Below are positions 38,595 through 48,008 of a stretch of DNA of 64,000 bases, piece by piece. The DNA is from Billgrantia antri (GTDB lineage Bacteria > Pseudomonadota > Gammaproteobacteria > Pseudomonadales > Halomonadaceae): the NCBI RefSeq assembly GCF_019430905.1, contig NZ_JAHYCA010000001.1, positions 124,001-188,000 on the forward strand. Direction: 5' to 3'. The position numbers and the translations under genes are program-made. The number at the start of each line of letters is the position of its first letter. Within the stretch, counting starts at the first letter, position 1. Under the pieces are notes generated by a model that saw nothing but the letters and a program-made list of their open reading frames with translations, had not been told where the DNA came from and searched no databases.

Positions 38595-39389
38595 TCAGAA
38601 CAGGAAACGGAGTCCCACGGTCAGCAGCAGCGCCGCGAAGGCGAGCCGCAGCACGCGGGGCGAAAGCACATGGGCCAGGCGTACGCCCAGCCTGGCGAAA
38701 GGCACGCTGGCCACCACGATGCCGAGAAAGGCAGGCCACATCACGAAGCCGGTGGCCCCCGCCGGCAGTGCCGGGTGCCCCCAGCCAACCACGATGAAGG
38801 TCAGCGCGCCGAACAGGGCGATGGGCAGGCCACAGGCGGCGGAGGTGCCCACCGCCTGGGTCATGCTGGCACCGCAGCGGGACAGCCAGGGAACGCAGAG
38901 AGTGCCCCCGCCGATGCCGAACAGCGCCGATACGCCACCGATGACCCCGCCGGCGAGGCCCATGGCCAGCCGCCCGGGGGCCGCGCGCCCCGCCTTGGGG
39001 CCGATACCCAGCGCCATCCTGAGCGCCATCAGCACCACGAAAACGCCGAACAGGGTACCCAGCCGTCCGCCCGACAGCGCACCGGCGACGAACACCCCGG
39101 CCACCGCGCCCAGCATCAGCCCGGGCAGCAGGGAGAGAAACCACTCGCGGCGGATGCTCCCCCGCTGGTAGTGCGCCCAGGCCGACGAGGTACCGGTGAC
39201 AAGGATGGTGGCCAGCGAGGTGCCGACCGCCAGGTGCATCGTGACCGCCCCGTCAATGCCCTGAAAGCCAAAGGCGAAGACCAGGGCCGGCACGATGATC
39301 AAGCCACCGCCGACGCCGAACAGTCCCGCCATGGTGCCGGCCGCCGCCCCCAGCCCCAGGTAACCCAGAAACGTGACGAGGACGGTCAT
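38595..39389 (-). CDS. TauE/SafE-family (sulfite exporter-like) permease
   Basis: 264 residues from ATG 39389, overlapping the upstream stop (ATGA). Eight hydrophobic segments in two similar halves, each with the family motif: [15 protein letters not shown] near the start and [16 protein letters not shown] in the middle. Members export sulfite, sulfoacetate or other organosulfur anions, but many are uncharacterised. A gene of this family also lies next to lgt-thyA in Pseudomonas, so the location is ancestral and tells little about substrate. Confidence 0.85.
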   Translation of the reverse strand: MTVLVTFLGYLGLGAAAGTMAGLFGVGGGLIIVPALVFAFGFQGIDGAVTMHLAVGTSLATILVTGTSSAWAHYQRGSIRREWFLSLLPGLMLGAVAGVFVAGALSGGRLGTLFGVFVVLMALRMALGIGPKAGRAAPGRLAMGLAGGVIGGVSALFGIGGGTLCVPWLSRCGASMTQAVGTSAACGLPIALFGALTFIVVGWGHPALPAGATGFVMWPAFLGIVVASVPFARLGVRLAHVLSPRVLRLAFAALLLTVGLRFLF

Positions 39390-40828
39390 GTCGTTGACGA
39401 TTCCTCGAAGGCATCGGGTCGCCAACGCTGGAGAAGCTCGATCAGCTCCCGTGGCCCATAGGGCTTGGCAAGGTAATCGTTCATGCCGGCCTCGTCGAAG
39501 CGACGCCGGTCGCTCTCGGTGGCATTGGCCGTCAAGGCCACCAGGATGCTGCGAGCGGTATCGGGCCGCTGCGCTTCCTGCTCACGCCAGCGTCTGGCCG
39601 TCTCCACGCCATCCATGCCGGGCATGAAGATATCCATCAATACCAGGTCGTAGGCATGGCGACGCTGCAGCTCCAGCGCCTCCTGGCCGCTGGCAACACT
39701 GTCGACTCGCAGCCCTTGCCGCTCCATGACCTGACCGGCCAGCATGCGATTGACCGGGCCATCGTCCACCACCAGCACGCGCAGCGAAGCAGCCCGCCCC
39801 GCCGGCAGCTGCATATCGCGCAGTGCCGCTTCGCCCTGCTCGCCTGCCAGGCTGCTGATCAACAGCAGGATATCGGCGATACGTTCGCTCAGATGGGCAT
39901 TTCGCTGCGGATCGATACGGCCGTCCTCGACCTTCATCTCACGGGACAGCTCGGAGAGCAGAGGCTCCAGCTCACGCTGCAGCAGCGTCAGGTAGCGCGA
40001 CTTGAGCCGTGAATCCTCACGGGCTCGCTCCCGGGCCGCCAGCAACCCACCCAGTTCATGCGATCCAGCGCGTTCGAAGAACAACAGCTGGTAGGGCGGC
40101 GCCTCCAGCCACGCCACCTGAAAAGCGCGCCAGCGGCCTTCTCCGTCCAGCAGCTGCACCTCGCCGGGCTTGCTCCCGGCCGCTTCGGCAACGATCAGGC
40201 GAGTCGCCGGATCCTGCCCGGCCAGTGTCTCCAGGCTCTCACCGAGCAGTTGCTCCATGCCCAGGTTGGCGCTCACGATTCGCCCGTGGTAAAGCAGCAT
40301 GGCCGGGCGCTGGCTGGCCGTCAGCAGGTCATCCAGGTTCGGCATCTGCTCGAGTCGGGACTGCAGCTCGAGCATGCCGTCATGCAACGTCTCCAGGCGC
40401 GCGATGACCGCCCCCTCCTCGTCGGACGGCTGGCAGGGCGCGCCGAGCCAGCGCGGCAGGCTCTGCTCGGTCTCCTGCAGCAGCCTTTCGACGCGGGCGA
40501 GACGGCCCTCGATCTGTCCCTCGCACTCGCGGATGGCGTGACGCAACTGCAGGAGAAAGGCCGAAACGGTCAAGGTGGTGCCCACCAGCAAGGCCACCAG
40601 CAGCCAGGCGGATTCGGCCCAGGAAGTCGGATCGGGGGTGGCCACCCACAGCACGGCCCCCACCAACAGGCAGAGCAGCACCAGGGCTGCCTGGGCCAGC
40701 AGCAGTGGCCAGAGCAACGGCCAGATCAGGTACGACCAGAAGCGGTCCTTGCGGGTTCCGACGGGCATTCGCATCCCTGTGCCAGGCTTTGGTGCAGTGA
40801 GTTTACGTCGCCGTGTCCCGACTGTCAT
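39386..40828 (-). CDS. membrane sensor-like protein with degenerate kinase dimerisation helix and C-terminal receiver domain
   Basis: 480 residues. Two transmembrane helices (about 32-62 and 74-95) are followed by a coiled region, a PAS-like segment (about 175-255) and a helix resembling the HisKA dimerisation helix, KSRYLTLLQRELEPLL (277-292), where Arg285 stands in place of the phospho-accepting His. No HATPase domain follows. A complete receiver domain ends the protein: Asp355/Asp356, phospho-acceptor Asp399 in LMDIFMPGMDG, Lys455 in LAKPYG. It therefore cannot autophosphorylate and probably receives phosphate from another kinase. The start overlaps the NRDE stop (ATGA). In Pseudomonas this position holds a GGDEF protein. 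Confidence 0.8.
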   Translation of the reverse strand: MTVGTRRRKLTAPKPGTGMRMPVGTRKDRFWSYLIWPLLWPLLLAQAALVLLCLLVGAVLWVATPDPTSWAESAWLLVALLVGTTLTVSAFLLQLRHAIRECEGQIEGRLARVERLLQETEQSLPRWLGAPCQPSDEEGAVIARLETLHDGMLELQSRLEQMPNLDDLLTASQRPAMLLYHGRIVSANLGMEQLLGESLETLAGQDPATRLIVAEAAGSKPGEVQLLDGEGRWRAFQVAWLEAPPYQLLFFERAGSHELGGLLAARERAREDSRLKSRYLTLLQRELEPLLSELSREMKVEDGRIDPQRNAHLSERIADILLLISSLAGEQGEAALRDMQLPAGRAASLRVLVVDDGPVNRMLAGQVMERQGLRVDSVASGQEALELQRRHAYDLVLMDIFMPGMDGVETARRWREQEAQRPDTARSILVALTANATESDRRRFDEAGMNDYLAKPYGPRELIELLQRWRPDAFEESSTT

Positions 40829-41625
40829 GGACAGTGCGAGGCATCCAAGTGCGCACGCTGCAGTGAGATTCTTTCCCGGCTATGGCCCTGTGCCACCCCC
40901 TCGGGGCCGTAGCGATACTCCTCCAGCTCGATGGCACCCGCTTCGGCATCCCAGGCGAGCCAGGTCGTGGCGCGAGTGCCGTAGTGCTCACCGACGATGA
41001 AGGGCGACGACAGGCGCCGCTCCAGCTCGAGGCCAACGCCGGTATCCGGCAAGTGCGCATCATCGGCCGGTTGTGTCGCGGAAAACGCCGCCACGGCATC
41101 CTCCGGCCAGCGACGGCGCAGCGCCTTCGCCAGGCCCTGACGGGCCGCGATCAGCTTGGGCCAGGGTGTGTCGAGGCTGGCGTTCGACAGGCCATGGGTA
41201 CCGGGTGACACCTCCGTGAGCAGCAGTCGCTCACGGCTGCGATGCAGGTGCCAGAGGCGATGGCCGTCGCCGGCCAGCAGGTTGAAGCCGGCATAGCGCC
41301 AGCCGTCGCCCTCGGCCAGTCTGGCCAGCCATCCGGGCAGGTCGGGGCACTCCAGCGCCTCGCGCACCAATTGCCCCCGGCTTGGCGCATCGGCGGGCAC
41401 CCTGAGCGCCGGGTCGCGCACGTTGGTGACGGCCGCCATGCGCCCGCGGCGATGCACCGCCAGCCAACTGCCGCCCGCCTCCAGATCGCGACCGCCGACG
41501 ATATCGGGCGCATCCTGCCAGGGCCCCAGCGACGCCGTGGGGCGCTGGTAGAACTCGTCACGGTTGGCGATCAATCGCAGCGGCACGGACGCTCGCGGGC
41601 GGTAGTCGAAGGCGATCAGGCACAT
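40825..41625 (-). CDS. NRDE/TANGO2-family protein
   Basis: 266 residues from ATG 41625, giving the family-typical start MCLIAFDYR; an upstream in-frame start is inside the ptsP end. The NRDE motif itself (LIANRDEFYQRPT) follows at about 20-31, and then GGRDLEAGGSWLAVHRRGRMAAVTNVR. Cys2 would be N-terminal after Met removal, consistent with an Ntn-like fold. Human TANGO2 and bacterial relatives have been linked to lipid or haem handling, but the biochemical role is not settled. Between ptsP (8 bp) and the receiver-domain gene (4-base overlap). Confidence 0.88.
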   Translation of the reverse strand: MCLIAFDYRPRASVPLRLIANRDEFYQRPTASLGPWQDAPDIVGGRDLEAGGSWLAVHRRGRMAAVTNVRDPALRVPADAPSRGQLVREALECPDLPGWLARLAEGDGWRYAGFNLLAGDGHRLWHLHRSRERLLLTEVSPGTHGLSNASLDTPWPKLIAARQGLAKALRRRWPEDAVAAFSATQPADDAHLPDTGVGLELERRLSSPFIVGEHYGTRATTWLAWDAEAGAIELEEYRYGPEGVAQGHSRERISLQRAHLDASHCP

Positions 41626-41633
41626 GGACGCGC

Positions 41634-43913
41634 TCAGTCCCGTGGCGGCAACAGGTGTGCCAGCTGCCACTCGTTGAGCCGGGCGAACAGGTGGCTGCGT
41701 ACGGCGGCCGGGGTGTTCAAGGCCAGGATCTCATGCACCAGTGCCTTGGCGGCATCGAGGGAGACCCGGCGAATCGCGGCCCTGACCCGCGGCAGGCTGG
41801 GCGCATTCATGGAGAGCGAGTCGAAGCCCATGCCCATCAGCAGCAGCGCCCCGGCCGGGTCACCGGCCAGTTCGCCGCATACCGAAATCGGCTTCTTCAG
41901 GCGTGCCGACTCCTCGGCCAGGCGTGCCATGGCGCACAGCACGGCCGGGTGGCAGGCATCGTAGAGGCTCGCCACGCGCGGGTTGTTGCGATCCACCGCC
42001 AGCAGATACTGGGTCAAGTCGTTGCTGCCCACCGAAAAGAAGTCGGCGCGCTCGGCCAGGGCATCCAGCTGGTAGAGGGTCGCCGGCACCTCCAGCATCA
42101 CGCCGACCTTGGGCCGTGGCGACACGATGCCCTCCTCGCCCAGCTCGCGAATGGCGCGATCGAGCATGCGCAGCGCATCGTCGACCTCGTCGACGTTGGT
42201 CACCATCGGCAGCAGGACCTGCAGATTGTCGAGGCCCTGGGAGGCACGCAGCATGGCACGTAGTTGCACCATTAGCACTTCGGGGTGGTCGAGGGTGACG
42301 CGGATGCCGCGCCAGCCGAGGAAGGGATTGGCCTCGTCGATGGGAAAATAGGGCAGATCCTTGTCGCCACCGATGTCGAGGGTGCGCATGACCACCGGCA
42401 GCGGCGCGAAGCTCTCGAGCTGGTCGCGATAGAGGCGCGCCTGCTCCTGCTCGCCGGGAAATCGTTCGGCGATCATGAACGGCACTTCGGTTCGATACAG
42501 CCCCACCCCGCTGATGCGTTTCTTGAGCGATACCGTGGTGTCGATGGCCAGACCGGTGTTGACCATCAGCGGCATGACGTGGCCATCGGGAGTCTCGCTG
42601 GGCAGGTCCTGCTCGTGCTCGAGCACTTCGACCAGTGCCGCCTCTTCGGCGATCAGGCTTTGGTAGCGGGTCTTGAGTTCCTCGGAGGGTCGCACGAAGA
42701 GCCGGCCTCGATGTCCATCGAGCACTACTTCGGCACCGGAGAGACGCGGCAGTGGCAGGTCGACCATGCCCAGCACGGTGGGCACCCCCATGGCCCGCGC
42801 GACGATCGCCACGTGGGAGGTACTCGAGCCGCGCACCGAGACCAGCCCGGCAAGCCGCTCCCTCGGCACCTCGCCGAGCGTGGCCACGCTGATCTCGTCG
42901 CCTACCAGGATGGTGCTCTCGGGGAAGGTGTCAGGGACCTGAGGCGTCTCTTCCTGAAGGTGGGCGAGTACCCGACGGCCCAGGTCGCGGACGTCGGCCG
43001 CCCGCTCGCGCAGGTAGTCGTCATCGACCCGCTCGAGATACTGCACGTGGCGGCGCACTACGTCGGCCAGGGCCCCGGGAGCCCACTGCCCCTCGCGTAT
43101 GCGCTTCTCGACCTCCTGGGAGAGCGCCGCCTCGCTCAGCATCTGTTGATAGACCTCGAACAGCGCCAGCTCCTGGGCCGAGATGCGGTTGGCCAAGCGT
43201 TCACCCGCGGCGCGAATCTCCTCGCGCACGCGTTCGATGGCCTCCTTGAGACGCACGATCTCGTACTCGACATCGGTCGGGATCAGGTCGGGCACGCTGT
43301 CCAGGTCGGCCAGCGGCGCCACTACCACCACTTCGCCGATGGCCATGCCGGGCGAGGCGGCAACCCCGGTAAACAGCGCCTGGCCATCAGGCAAGGCGGG
43401 CCGGCTGAGGCTGCCAGTTGCCAGGGCATGGGCCAGCACGCCGGCGAGCTGTGCGCCCATGGTGATGAGGAAGGCTTCGTCTTCCTCATCGTAGCGCCGC
43501 TTCTCCGCCTGCTGTACGACCAGCACGCCAAGCATGCGACGCTGGTGGATAATCGGTACGCCGAGAAAGCTGGAGTAGCGCTCCTCGCCGGTGGCCTCGA
43601 AGTAGCGGAAGCGTGGATGTGAGGGGGCGTCCTCGAGGTTGAGCGGCTCCTCGCGCTCGGCCACCAGGCCGACCAGGCCTTCCCCTACCCGCAGGCTCAC
43701 GTGCCCCACCGCCTGACTGTGCAGGCCGATGGTCTCCATCAGCACGAGCTCCTGGGTCTCCCCCTCATAGAGATAGAAGGAGCATACGTCGGTGTGCATG
43801 GCCTTGCGGATACGCCGAACCATGGTCGCAAGCGCCGCATCGAGATTACGGGCACCGTTGACCTCTTGTATGACCCGGCGCAGCACCTCCAGCATCGGCG
43901 TCTTGCTTTCCAT
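41634..43913 (-). CDS. ptsP: phosphoenolpyruvate-protein phosphotransferase PtsP (EI-Ntr)
   Basis: 759 residues from ATG 43913. An N-terminal GAF domain (about 1-165) holds FLGVPIIHQRRMLGVLVVQQ. Then come the HPr-binding helical domain, the phospho-His domain with His367 in GSSTSHVAIVARA, and the PEP-binding barrel with YRTEVPFM, DIGGDKDLPYF, MVTNVDEVD, GSNDLTQYLLAVDR and CGELAGDP. EI-Ntr starts the nitrogen-related PTS relay to NPr and EIIA-Ntr and senses glutamine/2-oxoglutarate through GAF. It lies downstream of rppH, a conserved pairing. Confidence 0.96.
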   Translation of the reverse strand: MESKTPMLEVLRRVIQEVNGARNLDAALATMVRRIRKAMHTDVCSFYLYEGETQELVLMETIGLHSQAVGHVSLRVGEGLVGLVAEREEPLNLEDAPSHPRFRYFEATGEERYSSFLGVPIIHQRRMLGVLVVQQAEKRRYDEEDEAFLITMGAQLAGVLAHALATGSLSRPALPDGQALFTGVAASPGMAIGEVVVVAPLADLDSVPDLIPTDVEYEIVRLKEAIERVREEIRAAGERLANRISAQELALFEVYQQMLSEAALSQEVEKRIREGQWAPGALADVVRRHVQYLERVDDDYLRERAADVRDLGRRVLAHLQEETPQVPDTFPESTILVGDEISVATLGEVPRERLAGLVSVRGSSTSHVAIVARAMGVPTVLGMVDLPLPRLSGAEVVLDGHRGRLFVRPSEELKTRYQSLIAEEAALVEVLEHEQDLPSETPDGHVMPLMVNTGLAIDTTVSLKKRISGVGLYRTEVPFMIAERFPGEQEQARLYRDQLESFAPLPVVMRTLDIGGDKDLPYFPIDEANPFLGWRGIRVTLDHPEVLMVQLRAMLRASQGLDNLQVLLPMVTNVDEVDDALRMLDRAIRELGEEGIVSPRPKVGVMLEVPATLYQLDALAERADFFSVGSNDLTQYLLAVDRNNPRVASLYDACHPAVLCAMARLAEESARLKKPISVCGELAGDPAGALLLMGMGFDSLSMNAPSLPRVRAAIRRVSLDAAKALVHEILALNTPAAVRSHLFARLNEWQLAHLLPPRD

Positions 43914-44052
43914 TATTGTCGTACCTCGCCTGGCTGAGGAATCAAGACCCAGCTCCGTCACCCGGGGAGAACGGGGCTTGGTTGGCGGGGCCCTGCGTAG
44001 CCCCTCGTATTGCGCTCACCAATTGCTTGCTTCGGCAAGTGGACGCCTTCGA

Positions 44053-44544
44053 TCAGCGTCCTTCGAGCGCCAGCCGCTGTGCACGCGGGGACAGCTCGCT
44101 CAGCGCGCGGCGATACACCTCACGCTTGAAAGGCACCACCTGACCCAGCGGATACCAGTAGCTGACCCATCGCCAGTTATCGAACTCGGGTTTTTCCGAG
44201 CCATCCATACAGATACGATTCTCCTGGCAGCGAATCCGCAGCAGGAACCATTTCTGCTTCTGGCCAATACAGACCGGCCTGGAATTCATGCGCACCATGC
44301 GTCGCGGCAGGCGATAGCGCAGCCATCCCCGAGTACAGGCCAGTAGCTCGACGTCATCGGCGGTCAGGCCGATTTCCTCTTCCAGCTCACGATAGAGCGC
44401 CTGCTGCGGTGTCTCGGTTGACTTGATGCCTCCCTGGGGAAACTGCCACGCATTCTGTCCAACCCGACGCGCCCAAAGCAGTTGCCCCCTGGCGTTGGCG
44501 ATGATTATGCCAACGTTGGGGCGAAAGCCGTCAGCGTCGATCAC
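44053..44544 (-). CDS. rppH: RNA pyrophosphohydrolase
   Basis: 163 residues from the GTG at 44544, chosen because AAGGTG lies 6 bases upstream and the protein then starts [13 protein letters not shown], matching E. coli RppH; the frame also runs back to 44607. The Nudix box at 38-60 (G-x5-E-x7-RELEEEIGL) is intact, preceded by WQFPQGG, with [13 protein letters not shown] later. RppH removes pyrophosphate from 5'-triphosphate RNA, opening it to RNase E. Upstream partner of ptsP (139 bp apart), as in other gammaproteobacteria. Confidence 0.93.
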   Translation of the reverse strand: MIDADGFRPNVGIIIANARGQLLWARRVGQNAWQFPQGGIKSTETPQQALYRELEEEIGLTADDVELLACTRGWLRYRLPRRMVRMNSRPVCIGQKQKWFLLRIRCQENRICMDGSEKPEFDNWRWVSYWYPLGQVVPFKREVYRRALSELSPRAQRLALEGR

Positions 44545-44763
44545 GGACGTCACCTTGTGAAATACGTCATTGAGAGCATTCTTCCACAAGGGCACAAAGC
44601 GCATCAATACAACGATCCGGTGGTCGTCAACGCCCGCCGCCGCCCACTGCGAGAAAAAGCGCGGCGGGGCTTAGCAGTGCGCGGCGTTGTCTGACATAAT
44701 CGCCAGCTTTCACGCAATGCAGCATGACGTTACGACAACTCACCACATCGCAAGGGGTAAGCC

Positions 44764-45420
44764 GTGAGTCTGGCCATCTTCGATCTGGACAACACCCTGC
44801 TCTCCATCGACAGCGATCACGCCTGGGGCGAGTTCCTGCTCGAACAGGGGGCCGTGGATGCCGAGGCCTACCGTGAGGCCAACGACCGCTTCATGGCCGA
44901 TTACGAAGCGGGCACGCTGGACATTCATGCCTTTCTGTCGGTGGCGCTCAGGCCGCTGGCCGACAACAGCCCCGAGCAGCTTGCGGCCTGGCACCAGCAG
45001 TTCATGGCCAGCAAGATCGAACCCAGCATCCTGCCCAAAGGCGAGGAGCTGCTGGCACGCCACCGCAGTCGGGGCGATACCCTGCTGATCATTACCGCCA
45101 CCAACCGCTTCATCACCGGCCCCATCGCCGAGCGGCTGGGCGTCGATCATCTCATCGCCGTGGAACCGGAGGTGCTGGATGGCCGCTATACCGGCAAGGT
45201 GAGCGGCACGCCGAGCTACCGCGAAGGCAAGGTGAAGCGCCTGGAGGAGTGGCTAGCCGACAAGGATCTGACCCTGGACGACGCCTGGTTCTACAGCGAC
45301 TCGCACAACGACCTGCCGCTGCTGCGACTGGTGGAGCATCCGGTAGCGGTGGACCCCGACCCCACCCTGCGCGAAGAGGCCGAGATGCGCGGCTGGCGCA
45401 TCATGAGCCTGCGCGACTGA
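44764..45420 (+). CDS. HAD-superfamily (SerB-like, subfamily IB) phosphatase
   Basis: 218 residues with a GTG start at 44764 (AAGGGG upstream). The nucleophile motif IFDLDNTLL gives Asp7/Asp9; motif II Thr lies in [10 protein letters not shown]; the motif III Lys is in [12 protein letters not shown], and the acidic motif IV in [11 protein letters not shown]. The helical cap and length match HAD-IB proteins such as the CicA/YqgA-like phosphatases seen next to rppH in many gammaproteobacteria. SerB itself is longer with an ACT-like domain. Substrate unknown, a small phosphomonoester being likely. Confidence 0.85.
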   Translation: MSLAIFDLDNTLLSIDSDHAWGEFLLEQGAVDAEAYREANDRFMADYEAGTLDIHAFLSVALRPLADNSPEQLAAWHQQFMASKIEPSILPKGEELLARHRSRGDTLLIITATNRFITGPIAERLGVDHLIAVEPEVLDGRYTGKVSGTPSYREGKVKRLEEWLADKDLTLDDAWFYSDSHNDLPLLRLVEHPVAVDPDPTLREEAEMRGWRIMSLRD

Positions 45421-45442
45421 ACCAGCCTTACCTCAAAAACGG

Positions 45443-45474
45443 AAAAACCCTAAAGCGGGTGCCTTAGGGTTTTT
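45443..45474 (+). terminator. rho-independent terminator after the HAD gene
   Basis: An 11-bp stem (45443-45453 with 45464-45474) made of A5-CCCTAA and TTAGGG-T5, with a 10-base loop. The flanking A and T runs let it work in both directions. It is 22 bp after the HAD stop. Confidence 0.88.
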
Positions 45475-45498
45475 ATCGTTTACTGACTAAGCGCTGAG

Positions 45499-45616
45499 CA
45501 AATAGCCGAGCGAGATGAAGCGCAAGGCGCGCGGCGCACAGGAACCCGAGCATATGGGGTATATGTGAGGGTTATGAGCACCGCGCAACACAGCGATTCG
45601 CTCGCGCAGGCATTTG
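45499..45616. repeat. 118-bp imperfect palindrome abutting the mdh stop
   Basis: The two ends match as CAAAT...ATTTG, with further matching blocks inside (GCGAG against CTCGC; GCGCGGCGC against the GCACCGCGC region) and a central CATAT/ATATG pair around 45558. The right end touches the mdh stop codon. An RNA of either strand could fold as one long hairpin. It could serve as the mdh 3' end, but its size and complexity suggest an interspersed intergenic repeat or structured RNA. No second copy is seen in this window. Confidence 0.6.
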
Positions 45617-46591
45617 TTACCCAAGCAAATGCTCGACGGCGGCGCGCTCTTCGCGCAGCTCGTCTTCAGTGGCCTTCATCTTGCCGCGGCTGAACTCGTC
45701 GATCTCGAGACCCTGGACGATCTCGTAGTCCCCGTTCTGGCAACGCACCGGGTAGGAGTAGATGATGCCCTCGGCGATGCCGTAGCTGCCGTCGGAGGGA
45801 ATCGCCATGCTCACTACGCCGTCGGTACCCAGCGCCCAGTCGCGCATGTGATCGATGGCGGAAGAGGCGGCGGAAGCGGCGGAGGAGGCCCCGCGCGCCT
45901 TGATGATGGCGGCGCCGCGCTGCTGCACGGTGGGGATGAAGTCGTTCTCGTACCAGTCGCGCTCGACCAGGTCGAAGGCGGGCTTGCCGGCCACCTTGGT
46001 GTGAGCCAGGTCGGGGTACTGGGTGGCGCTGTGGTTGCCCCAGATGATCATCTGCTCGACGTCGGTGACGCGCTTGCCGGTCTTCTGCGCCAGCTGGGTC
46101 AGGGCGCGGTTGTGATCGAGGCGAGTCATCGCGGTGAACTGGCGCGGGCTGAGGTCCGGCGCGTTGCAGGAGGCGATCAGTGCGTTGGTGTTGGCCGGGT
46201 TGCCGACCACTAGCACGCGTACGTTACGGCTGGCGTTGTCGTTAAGCGCCTTGCCCTGTACGGAGAAGATCGCCGCGTTGGCTTCCAGCAGGTCCTTGCG
46301 TTCCATGCCCGGGCCGCGCGGGCGGGCACCGACCAGCAGGGCGAAATCTGCGTCCTTGAAGGCAACGTTGGGATCGTCGGTGGCAACGATCTCCTGCACC
46401 AGCGGGAAGGCACAGTCGTTCACTTCCATCACCACGCCGTTGAGCGCGTCCATCGCCTGCGGGATCTCGAGCAGCTGCAGGATGACGGGCTGATCCGGGC
46501 CCAGCATGTCGCCGGCCGCGATACGGAAGATAAGGGAGTAGCTGATCTGGCCGGCACCGCCGGTGATGGCAATACGTACGGGGTCTTTCAT
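45617..46591 (-). CDS. mdh: malate dehydrogenase ([12 protein letters not shown] type)
   Basis: 324 residues from ATG 46591, with AAGGAG 6 bases upstream; the frame extends to 46657 without a ribosome site. The nucleotide-binding loop is [12 protein letters not shown], the substrate-binding Arg segment [15 protein letters not shown], and the catalytic His lies in [14 protein letters not shown]. This is the cytosolic-type (MDH2-like, about 326 residues) enzyme found in Halomonas, Xanthomonas and actinobacteria rather than the E. coli type. TCA-cycle oxidation of malate to oxaloacetate. Stand-alone gene ending at a long palindrome. Confidence 0.96.
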   Translation of the reverse strand: MKDPVRIAITGGAGQISYSLIFRIAAGDMLGPDQPVILQLLEIPQAMDALNGVVMEVNDCAFPLVQEIVATDDPNVAFKDADFALLVGARPRGPGMERKDLLEANAAIFSVQGKALNDNASRNVRVLVVGNPANTNALIASCNAPDLSPRQFTAMTRLDHNRALTQLAQKTGKRVTDVEQMIIWGNHSATQYPDLAHTKVAGKPAFDLVERDWYENDFIPTVQQRGAAIIKARGASSAASAASSAIDHMRDWALGTDGVVSMAIPSDGSYGIAEGIIYSYPVRCQNGDYEIVQGLEIDEFSRGKMKATEDELREERAAVEHLLG

Positions 46592-46903
46592 CGTTGCTCC
46601 TTCGGTTGAGCCGCCTGAGGGAAACGCTGCACGAAGGTCTGCACGAGCGAATCGCACCGTTGCACGTCATCTCGCTCGCCGATTCGCGCGGCACTTCCTT
46701 GGATGAGCCTTGGGGATACATATCCGCCCTGGCCGGAATCCGGACCGCCAAGATGTTATGCCTGCACCGCACAAAACTCAATCCGACCTCTGGTTAGGGG
46801 CCTTGCTGGAAAATGGCGCCGCAAGGCAACTGCGACCTTCCGGCACATGCGCTATCATGCCTTGCCGAATAAGCTAATGCCGAATTCAACCAGGGAAGGC
46901 TGC
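46592..46903. promoter_or_regulatory. 312-bp divergent intergenic region, mdh / RND adaptor
   Basis: It must contain promoters for mdh (minus) and the RND pair (plus). No convincing -35/-10 pair, operator or RNA gene was identified. An open frame continues through part of it into the adaptor gene, but the adaptor's ribosome site and hydrophobic start lie at 46904. Confidence 0.4.
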
Positions 46904-48007
46904 ATGTTGAAACGCCCCCCCATCTCCGCCCTGCTGGCCGCCCTGGTGCTGGCCGCCCTGTTCCTGTGGCTGCTGTTCGGGGACATCCAGCGCTTCCAGA
47001 GCGAGCCGCCCGAGAGCCAGGAAGCTTCGACCGACAGCCTGCCCCGCATCGAGTTTCGGCAGAGCCACGCTTCGTCGCACCAGCCGCAACTGGTGACCCA
47101 GGGGCAACTGGAGGCGCTGCGCGAGGTTACCCTGCTTACCCGGCGCGACGGGCGCGTGGCCGAGCTGCCGGTCGAACAGGGCGACAGCGTGGAGGCCGGC
47201 GCAACGCTGCTGGTGCTCTCCCGCGACGCCCTCGACGCCCAACTGGAACGCGCCGAGGCGCAGCTCGAGCTGGCACGGGCCGAGCTCTCCGGTGCCGCCG
47301 ACCTGCGCCGCCGGGACCTGATCTCCCAGCCGGAATACCTGCGCCTGCAGAGCAGCGTCAGCGTGGCGGCGGCGGAGCTCGCCGAGCTGCGCCAGAGCCT
47401 CGATGAGACGCATCCCACCGCCCCCTTCGATGGCGTGCTCGATCGTCTCGAGGTGGAACTCGGCGAGGTCCTGCAGGTGGGCGAGAGCTACGGCCGCCTG
47501 ATCGACGATAGCCGGCTCAAGGCCAGCGCCTGGGTCGCCCAGCGCCGCGCCCTTGAACTGCGGCCGGGCCTGCCGGTGGAGGTACGCCTGCTCGACGGCA
47601 GTCGTCTGTCCGGCGAGCTGAGCCATGTCGCCCGGCGAGCCGACGAGGCCACCCGCTCCTTCTACATCGAAGCCGAGCTCGACAACCCCGAACGGCGGCG
47701 GCTCGCCGGCGCCAGTGCCACGCTGTCCATCACCCTGCCCGAGCGCAGCGTTCATCGTCTCTCCTCCGCCCTGCTGGAACTCGATGAGCGTGGGCAACTG
47801 CAGGTCAAGCACCTCGACGAGGAGGCGCGTGTGGTCGCCACGCCCGTCGAGCTGGTGGAGGCCGACGCCCGAGAGGCGTACGTCGCCGGTCTGCCGGAGG
47901 AGATCCGGCTGATAACACTGGGTGGCGGCTATGTCGAACCCGGCGATCGCGTCGTTGCGGTGCCCGAGCCATCGGCAGACAGCGCCCCGGACGAGGAGTC
48001 GCTCTGA
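46904..48007 (+). CDS. RND efflux periplasmic adaptor (membrane-fusion protein)
   Basis: 367 residues from ATG 46904 (GGGAAGG upstream). One N-terminal hydrophobic anchor (about 10-27) precedes a lipoyl-like half (TRRDGRVAELPVEQGDSVEAGATLLVL), a short alpha-hairpin rich in Leu/Ala/Glu (QLERAEAQLELARAEL), the second lipoyl half (TAPFDGVLDRLEVELGEVLQVGE) and the beta-barrel domain. It bridges the RND pump to an outer-membrane channel, which is not encoded nearby, so a TolC-like protein elsewhere must be used. The stop is 1 bp from the pump gene. Confidence 0.9.
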   Translation: MLKRPPISALLAALVLAALFLWLLFGDIQRFQSEPPESQEASTDSLPRIEFRQSHASSHQPQLVTQGQLEALREVTLLTRRDGRVAELPVEQGDSVEAGATLLVLSRDALDAQLERAEAQLELARAELSGAADLRRRDLISQPEYLRLQSSVSVAAAELAELRQSLDETHPTAPFDGVLDRLEVELGEVLQVGESYGRLIDDSRLKASAWVAQRRALELRPGLPVEVRLLDGSRLSGELSHVARRADEATRSFYIEAELDNPERRRLAGASATLSITLPERSVHRLSSALLELDERGQLQVKHLDEEARVVATPVELVEADAREAYVAGLPEEIRLITLGGGYVEPGDRVVAVPEPSADSAPDEESL

Positions 48008-48008
48008 C

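Noticed and set aside
42285..43622. 445-codon open frame antisense to ptsP
   Set aside because: No ribosome site or domain; ptsP is complete on the minus strand.
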